Positions 15,875-23,222 of a DNA stretch of 25,473 bases are shown in pieces. The DNA is from CALJEL01 sp041082235. Lineage in GTDB: Bacteria > Nitrospirota > Thermodesulfovibrionia > Thermodesulfovibrionales > CALJEL01. The translations under genes and the position numbers were made by a program. The number at the start of each line of letters is the position of its first letter. Within the stretch, counting starts at the first letter, position 1. Under the pieces are notes generated by a model, which saw only the letters and a list, made by a program, of their open reading frames with translations, was not told where the DNA came from and did not search any database. The stretch is taken from contig JBDOIG010000191.1 in assembly GCA_041082235.1 (NCBI GenBank), positions 1 to 25,473 of the forward strand. The letters run 5' to 3'.

Positions 15875-18207
15875 ATCCGGACAGGCAGATATTTCCTCAA
15901 AACCTCAAGCATTGCCCTTTCTTCAAAAGGTTTGACAAGATAATCCTTAATTCCACTCTGAAGTGCCTTGAGTTTATGTTTTTCTGCACTCCTTGAGGTA
16001 AGGACAATAATGGGTATATCTTTCCATCTTTGTGAAGTCTTGAGTCTATGAATCAGCTCATAACCATGCATAACTGGCATCTCAAGGTCAGTTATAACAA
16101 GGTCAATATCATTTTCTTCAAGCATATTAATAGCCTCTGCTCCATTCGTAGCACTCAATACCTTGAACTTTCTTGCCTCAAGGAAAAGCGTGAGATACTT
16201 CCTCACACTTAATGAATCATCTACCACAAGAACAGATTTTCTTTCCTCTTTCTTCCCCTCTTTAAACCCCGATTCAGCAGATTTTACCTCGGTCTTAAAT
16301 ATACTCAAAGGATTAAGGACAAATCTCAACTTTCCATCTCCAGAGATTGTTGAACCTGAATAGATCGCAAGCCCCGAGAGAAATTTGTTGAGTGGTTTTA
16401 CAATGGTTTCTTCCTGACCTGCTATCTCATCCACCACAAGACCTGCCCTTCTATCAGTAAGATTACAGATAATAAGAGGTCTCCTTGATTCCCTGACACC
16501 ACCGTTATGACCATATCCTAAGACATCAGAAAGCCTCTTTATCTCTATCTCTGAACCCCTGTGGACAAATCTATCCACTGCTCCCGTCATATCAATCTCT
16601 GTTACCTCATCAACAAAATTCATGGGTATAACAAACTCTGCATTCTCTATCCTTACCACTATAACATTTGTTATTGCGAGGGAGCTTGGAACCTTTATTG
16701 TAAAGGTAGTTCCCATACCCACCTCAGAATCGACCTCTATAGAACCATTAATCTGGGCTATAAGATTTCTTACTGCATCAAGTCCCATACCCCTTCCTGA
16801 ACCCATATCAGCAGTAGTGCTTGTTGTAAAACCTGGCATGAATATAAGACTCAGAAGTTCCTGTTTTGATGGCTTGTAATTGGGTTTCATAAGACCAAGT
16901 TTTACAGCCTCCTCAAATATCCTGTATGTGGTGATACCCCTTCCATTATCATGGACCTCTATAAAAACAAAAGGGCCTTCCCTCCTGGCGTTCAGCATTA
17001 TGACACCAGAGGTTTTTTTACCCTTCTGTTTTCTTTCTTCAGGCTTTTCAATCCCATGAATAATCGCATTTCTCACAAGGTGCATCAATGGATCAAAAAG
17101 CCTCTCAAAGATAACCTTATCAATCTTTGTATCACCACCTGAGATGAGAAGCTCCACTTCCTTTCCATATTGCTCCGCCATTTCCTTTATAGGTCTTGAG
17201 AATCTCTGGAAAAGCCTTCCTATTTCTATCATCCTCATTTCGGATATCTCAGATCTGAGAAGTTTGATCAGGTTATCAATTGATTTAAGGTCATCGGAAA
17301 ATGTATCAAAAAACTCTGAGAGACCTTTAAGTGCCTCGGTTATATCTGCTGTCATCTCCTGTAGTTTTCTTGAAAAAAGGTTCAGGTCATCATATCTATC
17401 AAATTCAAGCTCACCAAATTCAGCAAGGAGAGGATCCACATATTTAACGCTTCCAGGAAGTGAATAAGAATAGCGGTCTGCAAAGGAGCTGACCTCCTTG
17501 AGAAGTCTCGCACCCGAGCCCGTTACCTCGTCAGATATATCAATTGTTTTTTTGATTCTCTGCAAGAGATAATTTTTCTTTATTGTTATCTCACCTATAA
17601 GATTAAGGATATTTTCTATCTTAGCAATGTTTATCCTTACAAAATTCCCGGTAAAGAGTTCGATATCCTCTTTCCTTCTACCAATGCTTACCCTCTTTTC
17701 AGGTGCAGGTAAAGTAGGTTTTGTCTCGGTAACAGGTGATTCTAAGCCTTCCTGTTGAACCGATTCCTGGACAAACTTTATCTCTGGCTCTACCTCCGAG
17801 GTCTCCGGTGGTTCGGCAGTCTGCTTCTTCAATCCTTCTTCTATAACTCCTATAACCTCTTCATCTACTCCAGGAGTTTCCTTTTCTCCTGAGGCTACCT
17901 TTCTTATCTGTTCCTTAATTGCATCAAGACCGTGAAGGAGTAGTTTCTTGATAGTGTTATCCGCCTTTCTCTGACCTTCCTTTAGTTCCTCAAGGATATC
18001 CTCCATTCTGTGAGCAATCCTGCTTATAGCATTGAGTTTAACAAGTGCGGCTGCTCCTTTGAGTGTATGGGCAGACCTAAAAAGAGACTCTATATTTGAG
18101 GCATCAACAATTTGCTCAAGATTGGAAATCCCTTCTTCAAGGTTATGAATGTGCTCCTCCGCTTCCTGAAGAAAGAATTCAAGTAGTCCTGAGGTATCGT
18201 AAGGCAT
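15871..18207 (-). CDS. cheA: CheA-type histidine kinase with C-terminal receiver (ChpA/FrzE-like)
   Basis: 778 residues. The HPt domain (about 1-105) has phospho-accepting His47 in SAHTLKG. An acidic, Pro/Glu-rich linker follows (about 110-180) with no clear P2 domain. A dimerisation segment lies at about 190-330. The ATPase domain (about 365-508) has N-box HLVRNAIIHGIE (376-387), G1 DNGRGI (420-425) and G2 GSGRGMGL (469-476). A CheW-like domain spans about 510-645. A receiver spans about 656-776 with Asp663/Asp664, phosphoacceptor Asp707 and Lys759. CheA-REC hybrids are typical of pilus-type or Frz-type systems. The start ATG overlaps the cheW stop by one base. This is the last gene of the - strand operon. 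No CheB or CheR is encoded in the window. Confidence 0.95.
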   Translation of the reverse strand: MPYDTSGLLEFFLQEAEEHIHNLEEGISNLEQIVDASNIESLFRSAHTLKGAAALVKLNAISRIAHRMEDILEELKEGQRKADNTIKKLLLHGLDAIKEQIRKVASGEKETPGVDEEVIGVIEEGLKKQTAEPPETSEVEPEIKFVQESVQQEGLESPVTETKPTLPAPEKRVSIGRRKEDIELFTGNFVRINIAKIENILNLIGEITIKKNYLLQRIKKTIDISDEVTGSGARLLKEVSSFADRYSYSLPGSVKYVDPLLAEFGELEFDRYDDLNLFSRKLQEMTADITEALKGLSEFFDTFSDDLKSIDNLIKLLRSEISEMRMIEIGRLFQRFSRPIKEMAEQYGKEVELLISGGDTKIDKVIFERLFDPLMHLVRNAIIHGIEKPEERKQKGKKTSGVIMLNARREGPFVFIEVHDNGRGITTYRIFEEAVKLGLMKPNYKPSKQELLSLIFMPGFTTSTTADMGSGRGMGLDAVRNLIAQINGSIEVDSEVGMGTTFTIKVPSSLAITNVIVVRIENAEFVIPMNFVDEVTEIDMTGAVDRFVHRGSEIEIKRLSDVLGYGHNGGVRESRRPLIICNLTDRRAGLVVDEIAGQEETIVKPLNKFLSGLAIYSGSTISGDGKLRFVLNPLSIFKTEVKSAESGFKEGKKEERKSVLVVDDSLSVRKYLTLFLEARKFKVLSATNGAEAINMLEENDIDLVITDLEMPVMHGYELIHRLKTSQRWKDIPIIVLTSRSAEKHKLKALQSGIKDYLVKPFEERAMLEVLRKYLPVRI

Positions 18208-18617
18208 CAGATATTCTCCCTGATCATGTAGGTCTCAAAAAATTTATTGATGTCAATAAGATTTTCCTCAGGTACTGTCTCCTGTGGACCAGCAAAACCC
18301 GGCAGCCCTTCAGAAAGAAATCCTATTGCTTCCTTCATTGCCTCCACCACTATAAGCATGTGCGGTTCTTCAACTGATGCGTCAGTATTATAAATCTTTG
18401 CAAGGTCAATCACGGGGACAACCGTTCCTCTTAAGGGAATGGCACCTAATATATAATCGGGCGCAAGAGGAAGTGGAAATACCTCTTTAATTTCCACAAC
18501 CTCTCTGAGGTTATCCAGTGGAAGATAATAACTCCTCCCTCCCCTTCTGAAAAAACAATATGAAGGCCTTTCAACTTCCTGTTCAGGAGAATTTTCTATC
18601 TTTATTATCTCATCCAC
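18207..18617 (-). CDS. cheW: CheW-type coupling protein (PilI-like)
   Basis: A single CheW domain: the segment with Y-Y-L-P-L-D-N-L-R-E-V-V-E-I, then I-L-G-A-I-P-L-R-G-T-V-V-P-V-I-D-L, is the SH3-like scaffold that links receptors to CheA. The open frame begins at 18713, but its first 32 codons lie inside the receiver gene. I prefer GTG at 18615-18617, which overlaps the receiver gene by 8 nt and gives 136 residues. No clear ribosome site precedes it, so translation is probably coupled. The TGATG junction couples it to cheA downstream. The protein is slightly short but complete in the core. Confidence 0.88.
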   Translation of the reverse strand: MDEIIKIENSPEQEVERPSYCFFRRGGRSYYLPLDNLREVVEIKEVFPLPLAPDYILGAIPLRGTVVPVIDLAKIYNTDASVEEPHMLIVVEAMKEAIGFLSEGLPGFAGPQETVPEENLIDINKFFETYMIRENI

Positions 18618-18975
18618 CGAGATGTCTTTTAACTGTAAGGAGAAGTTCAAGAGGTTCACAGGGTTTTGTAAGATACTCATCAGCACCCTGCTTTGTACCC
18701 CAGAGTTTATCACTCGGTTGGTCCTTTGAAGTAAGAAGTATCACGGGAATATTCTTCAGTTTTTCATCACGCTTTATGTCCCTGCATACCTGGAAACCAT
18801 TCTTCTTCGGCATAACCACATCAAGAATAATAAGGTCAAACGGTTCAGTCCTTACCAGTTTTTCTGCCTCTTCACCATCGGTTGCAACAACAAGCTCATG
18901 ACCTGTCTGCGATAGCACAGATTTTATAAATTGTATATCAGTAGGACTATCCTCTGCTATAAGAATCCTTGACAT
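18610..18975 (-). CDS. Single-domain response regulator, PilH-like
   Basis: 121 residues, one receiver domain. Acidic Glu8/Asp9, phosphoacceptor at about Asp52 in L-D-V-V-M-P, Thr in L-L-T-S-K, and Lys in Y-L-T-K-P are all present. The stretch T-S-K-D-Q-x-S-D-K-L-W-G-x-K-Q-G-A is very close to the PilH pattern of Pseudomonas type IV pilus control, more so than to flagellar CheY. It is preceded by a good ribosome site, TAAGGAGG, and lies 10 nt after the PatA-like regulator gene. It is the probable phosphate target of the CheA. Confidence 0.9.
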   Translation of the reverse strand: MSRILIAEDSPTDIQFIKSVLSQTGHELVVATDGEEAEKLVRTEPFDLIILDVVMPKKNGFQVCRDIKRDEKLKNIPVILLTSKDQPSDKLWGTKQGADEYLTKPCEPLELLLTVKRHLGG

Positions 18976-18985
18976 CTATACCTCC

Positions 18986-20251
18986 TTATTTTGTCTTTTT
19001 CTTAAGGATTCCTGCCCTCGTGAGGGTATATATAATTCGCTTCACCTCGTTTTCCTCCATCCCGCTCATTTTAATTATATCACCAAGTGTTCTTTTCCCG
19101 TCAATAAGGGAAAATATCCTTAACTCATTGTCATCAAGATTTATATCCTCCATAGCAACATCAGTCATCAGCCTTATAAAGACCATATCAGGATCCTGGA
19201 ACATCCTGGCAGCATACTTTCTCTCATCTACCCTCCTCGCTCCTTCAAGGATAAGATGAGAAGCAGGTATTCTCACCTTCACATCAGCGAGATGACCTGG
19301 TATCTGCATCTTTTCAAAAAAGAAATTCCCACTATCAAGCTCCATTGAAGAATAAACAGCCTCCCTTGTGCGCTCCTCGAGTATCTTCATGATCTCATCC
19401 TCTGTGAGTATCTTCTCATCAACAAAGGCCCTGAGTATCGGAACCCCTGATTTCTTTGCGGTCCTGTAAGCCCTGTAAAAGGCCTCCCTTGATACATTTA
19501 ATTTTTTCTCTATGATCTCACCTGAAAGAAGGCTCTTGCCCTGCTTACTTGTTGAACCATAGTAGATATTTCCTTTATCAAAGTATAGCTCTGCTGTCAT
19601 AAGAGGTGAATAGAGGGATAGCTTCCCTGTAGCCTTCGTGGCGTCAAGGAGCTGTAAAAGGTCTGAAAGGCTGAAATCACTAATATCTCCGCTGAGTACT
19701 ATACTTGAGGTCTTTACAACACCTGAATGCTTGAGGATATCCGAGAGAGTCCTCTGGATTAACACGGGAAGCTCTTTGTAAAGATACCTGCTCAGGAGTC
19801 TGTCTATGGTCTCCTCAACAGCACTTTCTGTAAGCACCTCTGCTTCTTCAACTACCTCTGCAACGCCTTCAAGTTCTTCCTCTGGGCTCAATATAGAATT
19901 TACCTTCTCAACAAGTTCTTCCGGCTGAAAAGGTTTTATGAAATAATCAACCACACCAAATTCTTCTGTAAACTTCTCACCTACAGCCTCACCCTTAGCA
20001 GTAATGAGTATAATCGGCACATCTTTAAGAGACGGATTCTTCCTTGCAAGCTTACAAAACTGATAGCCATTCATCTTTGGCATTACAAAATCAACAAGTA
20101 TCAGAGATGGAGAGACCTTCTGGGCAATATCAAGGCCTCTCTCCCCATCCTCAGCAGTGTAAACATTGTAGCCATTTTCCTTCAGCACAACCTCTGCAAG
20201 TTTCCTTACAGTCGCACTGTCATCAATAACAACTACATTGCCTCTTGGCAT
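18986..20251 (-). CDS. PatA-like response regulator: receiver plus DUF4388
   Basis: 421 residues. The receiver (about 3-120) has Asp10/Asp11, phosphoacceptor Asp54 and a Lys in F-I-K-P-F. An acidic linker (about 120-145) is followed by a DUF4388/PatA N-terminal-type domain at about 180-290, recognised by L-S-G-D-I-S-D-F-S-L-S-D-L-L-Q-L-L and T-G-K-L-S-L-Y...A-E-L-Y-F-D-K-G-N-I-Y-Y-G. A C-terminal part with helical, winged-helix-like character spans about 290-420. Similar proteins act in pilus or gliding control in cyanobacteria and myxobacteria. It lies between the haem sensor (3 nt gap) and the PilH-like gene (10 nt gap). The output mechanism is unknown. Confidence 0.85.
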   Translation of the reverse strand: MPRGNVVVIDDSATVRKLAEVVLKENGYNVYTAEDGERGLDIAQKVSPSLILVDFVMPKMNGYQFCKLARKNPSLKDVPIILITAKGEAVGEKFTEEFGVVDYFIKPFQPEELVEKVNSILSPEEELEGVAEVVEEAEVLTESAVEETIDRLLSRYLYKELPVLIQRTLSDILKHSGVVKTSSIVLSGDISDFSLSDLLQLLDATKATGKLSLYSPLMTAELYFDKGNIYYGSTSKQGKSLLSGEIIEKKLNVSREAFYRAYRTAKKSGVPILRAFVDEKILTEDEIMKILEERTREAVYSSMELDSGNFFFEKMQIPGHLADVKVRIPASHLILEGARRVDERKYAARMFQDPDMVFIRLMTDVAMEDINLDDNELRIFSLIDGKRTLGDIIKMSGMEENEVKRIIYTLTRAGILKKKTK

Positions 20252-20254
20252 GGT

Positions 20255-21136
20255 TTATTTCTTCCTCAAAATATCCATTGCCTTCATAAGACTGACCTTC
20301 ATCCTTGTAAAGGCATCTGCAAGGGTCTTTATCTCATTACGTCCCTTCACCTCAAAGTCCCGCTCAAAATTGCCCCTGCTTATCTCATCAGCAGTCTCAA
20401 CCAGCTCCTCAATAGGTTTTATAATGCTTCCCTTAATTAACCTGTCAATCACAAAGATAATAAGCAGGAAGAATAAACTGTAAACAATTGAAAATATCAG
20501 GAGCGCCCTTTTAGCATTCTGGATTGGTACATCTGCCGGAACATATACTGTATTTGCACCTATTATCTCTCCATCCTTCCAGTTATATCCAGATGTGGTG
20601 CCATATCTCTTTTTCTGTTCCTCTGTAGCCATCTCAGGATTTCCATGGCACCTGAGGCAATGGCTATCAACCACAATAGGTGTCATAATAACATATGAGC
20701 TCCCCTGTGCAGTTTCTATAAAACCACGCCACTGGCCCGAGAGCCTGCCACTTCTGAACTCATTAATCTTTTCAGTCTCAAACTGGTTTGCCTTATTCAA
20801 AGAATTAAGCGGATTTATGGATGCGAATTTAAATGAATACTGCCTGTCCGATTCTGTGATTATATCTGATATCTCCCTGATAACATAAAAACCAGATGTT
20901 AGTTCAACTGGTTCTTTATCTGTAAGTTCCTCAAGCACAGGTCTGATTGTTCCACCTACATACTCCTTAATAGCATCCATTGCCCTGAGCATCATCTGTG
21001 CCCTTTCAATACTCTCCTTTTCAGCATTCTTTAAAAGAACCTGATAACTTATAGCAATTATAAATGGAAGTGAAACAATGTAGACTATAACCATTATCAG
21101 TGTAAAACTCTTTCTTAATCTTAGATTCCTAAACAT
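20255..21136 (-). CDS. Membrane c-type haem sensor: DUF3365 (Tll0287-like) plus HAMP, no output domain
   Basis: 293 residues from the chosen ATG. TM1 at about 11-33, a periplasmic DUF3365-type domain with the haem c motif C-L-R-C-H (Cys160, Cys163, His164), TM2 at about 211-231, then HAMP at about 232-285 and only a short helical tail. The domain is known from receptors and kinases and is linked to redox or gas sensing. Here there is neither a kinase nor an MCP signalling domain, so it must act through partners such as the CheA/CheW complex or the PilJ-like receptor (inference). I chose ATG 21136 because AGGAG precedes it at good distance; GTG at 21142 is two codons earlier. It is 3 nt from the PatA-like gene. 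Confidence 0.85.
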   Translation of the reverse strand: MFRNLRLRKSFTLIMVIVYIVSLPFIIAISYQVLLKNAEKESIERAQMMLRAMDAIKEYVGGTIRPVLEELTDKEPVELTSGFYVIREISDIITESDRQYSFKFASINPLNSLNKANQFETEKINEFRSGRLSGQWRGFIETAQGSSYVIMTPIVVDSHCLRCHGNPEMATEEQKKRYGTTSGYNWKDGEIIGANTVYVPADVPIQNAKRALLIFSIVYSLFFLLIIFVIDRLIKGSIIKPIEELVETADEISRGNFERDFEVKGRNEIKTLADAFTRMKVSLMKAMDILRKK

Positions 21137-21148
21137 ATTCACCTCTCC

Positions 21149-21670
21149 TCAGATTTTGTATTTTGAGCTGAACCTTCCCTGTTCAGAAGCTGGTAACTCC
21201 TTTGCAAGGGCATCCACAAGCATTATATAATTCTCCTGAGGCATGGGATTCCCTCTGGAATAGGCAATCTTTGAAAAAAGCTCATCTATTATAAGTTTCC
21301 CAATAGGACCTATGAGCTCAATAAACTCTGCCTCTAACCTCTGCACATTTTGAGGGGGCATTGTAACACCGGTGCTTGCTTTTAATGCCTCTGCTGAAGG
21401 TAAACCAAGGGCCTCTATCAGTTTCTCTGTACAACCTCCCTCAACTTTATGAGGTGGTGTTACACCTTTGAGGAAAAAATATTCAACAGGAACAGTGTTT
21501 TTCAATCTTAAAAAACATTCTTCATTCTTTAAAGTTCCAAGGGTTACATATACAACCTCACCCTTGTCTAAGTAAACTTTTAGAAGATGTGGTTCATCCT
21601 TGAGTTTAACTGATAAAACACCACTCTCTGCCTTTGTAACATAGAGCTTTATTATCTCCGCAAGCCCCAT
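21149..21670 (-). CDS. DUF4388-like small protein of the chemosensory operon
   Basis: 173 residues, cytoplasmic. The N-terminal part (about 1-70) has the DUF4388-type pattern S-G-V-L-S-V-K-L...L-K-V-Y-L-D-K-G-E-V-V-Y-V-T, as in the PatA-like protein downstream. The C-terminal part (about 105-165) has I-G-P-I-G-K-L-I-I-D-E and ends in a helical stretch, a pattern I associate with DUF8082-like modules. It contains no receiver or catalytic motif. It may be an adaptor or sensor subunit. It follows the small exported protein gene by 2 nt. Confidence 0.75.
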   Translation of the reverse strand: MGLAEIIKLYVTKAESGVLSVKLKDEPHLLKVYLDKGEVVYVTLGTLKNEECFLRLKNTVPVEYFFLKGVTPPHKVEGGCTEKLIEALGLPSAEALKASTGVTMPPQNVQRLEAEFIELIGPIGKLIIDELFSKIAYSRGNPMPQENYIMLVDALAKELPASEQGRFSSKYKI

Positions 21671-21672
21671 CC

Positions 21673-21981
21673 TCAGCAGCCCCTGAGACTCCTTATGTAA
21701 GTTCCGATCTTTTTACCATTTTTAATGATATACCGAACAGAGATCTTTTCTCCTATCTCAATCTTGAGTCTCTCAATCCTTGAAAACACAGCATCATCCT
21801 CAAAAAATATGGTTGTCTCCACACCTTTTTTATCCTGAATAATAATGGATTTCTTTACCTTATCCACACTCACCAGCTTGCCCTTAATAAGCTCTGTATC
21901 CTCTGAACTGGCCACCATGGTGATAGCAAAAACAAAGGCTATCATGATAACTAAAATTGATACTAACCTCGCTGTTTTCAT
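21673..21981 (-). CDS. Small exported beta-rich protein
   Basis: 102 residues. Signal peptide at about 1-26 (Lys/Arg, then a hydrophobic stretch, then V-A-S-S-E). The mature ~75 residues are beta-rich with the pattern G-K-L-V-S-V-D-x-x-K-K-S-I-I-I-x-D and a later V-R-Y-I-I-K-N-G-K-K-I. These resemble small OB-like DUF5666-type domains. It is the first gene of the che operon, with ribosome site GGGAGG and an extended -10 promoter upstream. The function is not recognised; it could modify or bind the periplasmic sensor encoded in the same operon. Confidence 0.75.
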   Translation of the reverse strand: MKTARLVSILVIMIAFVFAITMVASSEDTELIKGKLVSVDKVKKSIIIQDKKGVETTIFFEDDAVFSRIERLKIEIGEKISVRYIIKNGKKIGTYIRSLRGC

Positions 21982-22024
21982 AGCCCATCCTCCCTTCTTT
22001 TTTAGCCCTTAAAAGGCTATTTTC

Positions 22025-22033
22025 ATTATACCA
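22025..22033 (-). promoter_or_regulatory. Extended -10 promoter of the chemosensory operon
   Basis: On the - strand TGGTATAAT gives a perfect TATAAT (22025-22030) with a TGn extension. The -35 box is weak, as is common with extended -10 promoters. The leader to ATG 21981 is about 37 nt and contains a small TAGCC/GGCTA hairpin (22003-22020) and the ribosome site GGGAGG (21988-21993). Confidence 0.7.
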
Positions 22034-22180
22034 CAAAATATTTGTTTAAAGACCTGGTGTGCATAGCTTGTGACCTGCCGATAAAAATGGGGGTGTTAAA
22101 AAGACTTTATTGCGAGACCTTAAATCGTGATGCAAGATACAAGATACATGATAATCTTAAAATCCTGTATCCTGACCATC

Positions 22181-22240
22181 GTCGCATTGTAAAGGCATTG
22201 AGGCAGACTGCCCTTTTCCTATTGGCAAATCACGTCATGG
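22181..22240. repeat. Dispersed intergenic repeat, copy B
   Basis: Partner of the copy at 478-536: GTCGCATTGTAAAG, then CATTGAGGCAG-A-CTGCC, a pyrimidine-rich run, and ATTGGCAAATCACG. The inverted repeat GGCAG-N-CTGCC is retained although flanking positions differ. The copy lies about 75-130 bp before the first prepilin gene. Both copies have the same orientation relative to the + strand and precede + strand genes. Confidence 0.6.
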
Positions 22241-22253
22241 CTCAACAGATATC

Positions 22254-22282
22254 TTGACATTTAATCTAAATAGGTTTAGCAT
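22254..22282 (+). promoter_or_regulatory. Candidate sigma-70 promoter of the first prepilin gene
   Basis: TTGACA (22254-22259) is a perfect -35 and is followed by 17 bp and TAGCAT (22277-22282), a 4/6 -10 match. The leader to ATG 22313 is about 24 nt with ribosome site GGAGG. Confidence 0.5.
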
Positions 22283-22312
22283 TTTATAAATACTTTTTGA
22301 GGAGGTAAAGAG

Positions 22313-22906
22313 ATGAAGGCATCAACCAAAAAGGGCTTTACCCTTGTAGAGCTTGCCATTGTCCTCGTAATTATCGGGATACTCTTACTCATAATCCTTA
22401 AAGGAGCCTCCTTAATAGAAAATGCAAAGATAAAAAGGCTCGGCACCCTTACAAGGGAGATAACAGCAGCCTTTTACACCTACTATGACAGGTACAGTAA
22501 CAGATTCCCTGGTGATGACAATACAGTATCCGGCAGATGGACAGGCTCTGTTGATGGCAATGCAAATGGACTCCTTGAGGGAAATTTTGTATTCAACTGT
22601 AGTGGGGGAGAGGTTATAAACCAGGAGTCCTGCAATGCCTGGAGTCATCTCAGGCTTGCCGGTATCATTACTGGCTCTGGAAGGATAAACCCTGCACATC
22701 CCTATGGAGGCTCTGTGAGTGTTGCCTATGGCACTGTAAATGGGATCTCTGTAAACTGGATAGCCTTTAATAATATTCCAAGGGATGTGGCAAGGACAAT
22801 AGATATCCAGAATGATGATGGAATATACAATACAGGCACCATACAGGCAGATGGAGATTATAATAACCCCATGATCTCTCTTGTTACATTGTATTCAAAA
22901 TTATGA
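22313..22906 (+). CDS. Type IV prepilin-like protein 1
   Basis: 197 residues. The leader ends K-K-G and the prepilin peptidase site is G8|F9 (F-T-L-V-E-L), with the conserved Glu13 at mature position 5 and a hydrophobic helix from about 9 to 33. After PilD-type cleavage and N-methylation it would insert into the inner membrane and be assembled into a pilus or pseudopilus. The head has two cysteines, Cys96 and Cys107, fit for the usual disulfide, and an Asp/Asn-rich loop D-G-N-A-N-G (81-86) that might bind Ca2+. It is probably a minor pilin or pseudopilin rather than the major subunit, given its length and lack of close similarity to PilA. A strong GGAGG site precedes ATG 22313. Confidence 0.9.
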   Translation: MKASTKKGFTLVELAIVLVIIGILLLIILKGASLIENAKIKRLGTLTREITAAFYTYYDRYSNRFPGDDNTVSGRWTGSVDGNANGLLEGNFVFNCSGGEVINQESCNAWSHLRLAGIITGSGRINPAHPYGGSVSVAYGTVNGISVNWIAFNNIPRDVARTIDIQNDDGIYNTGTIQADGDYNNPMISLVTLYSKL

Positions 22907-22917
22907 TCAACTAAGAT

Positions 22918-23082
22918 ATGCTAAGCACCTATAAATTAGAGACCTACGAAGATATCCTCAAGGCCCTGAGGGAAGGGTCTGGCTGGCTCGAGGAGCTTAG
23001 AGGGATTATCCTTACTGAAGAACTTATCACCTTTCTACTTAAATTTTTGTCAATTCTTGACAAAAAATGTCATGTATGGTAA
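22918..23082 (+). pseudogene. Small ORF resembling the N-terminus of an uncharacterised helical protein family, probably a fragment
   Basis: 54 codons from ATG 22918. The peptide has T-Y-E-D-I-L-K-A-L-R-E, then W-L-E-E-L-R-G-I-I-L-T-E-E-L, a pattern I associate with the first part of larger uncharacterised or nuclease-like proteins, after which the frame ends in a low-complexity tail. There is no ribosome site, and the 3' end overlaps a perfect hairpin and a promoter-like sequence. It is most likely a decayed remnant, but a small real gene cannot be excluded. Confidence 0.4.
23044..23066. other. Perfect 10-bp hairpin overlapping a -35 element
   Basis: TTTTTGTCAA and TTGACAAAAA pair across a 3-nt TTC loop. 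The right arm supplies the TTGACA of the promoter at 23057-23085. It could be a repressor operator, or a bidirectional terminator-like end of an inserted fragment. Confidence 0.45.
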
Positions 23083-23085
23083 AGT
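23057..23085 (+). promoter_or_regulatory. Sigma-70-type promoter upstream of the second prepilin gene
   Basis: TTGACA (23057-23062), 17 bp, then TAAAGT (23080-23085) preceded by TGG, an extended -10. The start would be near 23092, giving a leader of about 130 nt before ATG 23223. Confidence 0.5.
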
Positions 23086-23135
23086 TAGGATAATGAAAGT
23101 CCCTGATAAAAAAAGGATTTTTAAAACTCTATTGC

Positions 23136-23151
23136 AGGTATGGAATTTGCT
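23136..23151 (+). promoter_or_regulatory. Possible sigma-54 promoter of the second prepilin gene
   Basis: AGGTAT with GG at 23137-23138 and TTTGCT with GC at 23149-23150, exactly 10 nt apart. The -12 half is good but the -24 half deviates (AGGTAT versus TGGCAC). Pilin genes are often sigma-54 dependent. The start would be near 23162. Confidence 0.4.
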
Positions 23152-23184
23152 GATGTACTTCTCATTAAGTATGCTTAAAATGAA

Positions 23185-23199
23185 CCCTGATTATCAGGG
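23185..23199 (+). promoter_or_regulatory. Leader hairpin just upstream of the second prepilin ribosome site
   Basis: CCCTGAT-T-ATCAGGG forms a 7-bp stem followed by AAATTTTT, 11 nt before AAGGAGG (23211-23217). It could be an attenuator-like or stability element. The loop is a single base in the longest pairing, so a 6-bp stem with a TTA loop is more realistic. Confidence 0.35.
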
Positions 23200-23222
23200 A
23201 AATTTTTCATAAGGAGGTCACT

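Larger units (their letters stand above)
22034..22312. other. Divergent intergenic region between chemosensory operon and pilin genes
   Basis: Spacer without a convincing gene. It contains the tandem heptamer AAGATAC at 22134-22147, the second copy of the dispersed repeat (22181-22240) and a candidate promoter (22254-22282). A 71-codon frame from TTG 22042 runs through it but has no ribosome site and is repeat-derived. A stretch at 22057-22090 resembles part of 11840-11875. Confidence 0.5.

Noticed and set aside
22134..22147. CRISPR or satellite-like repeat (AAGATAC twice)
   Set aside because: Only two copies of 7 bp with no spacers; no cas genes anywhere in the window.
22042..22257. 71-codon frame starting at TTG between the che operon and prepilin 1
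   Set aside because: It has no ribosome site, covers the dispersed repeat and the AAGATAC tandem, and the other repeat copy is read in another frame.
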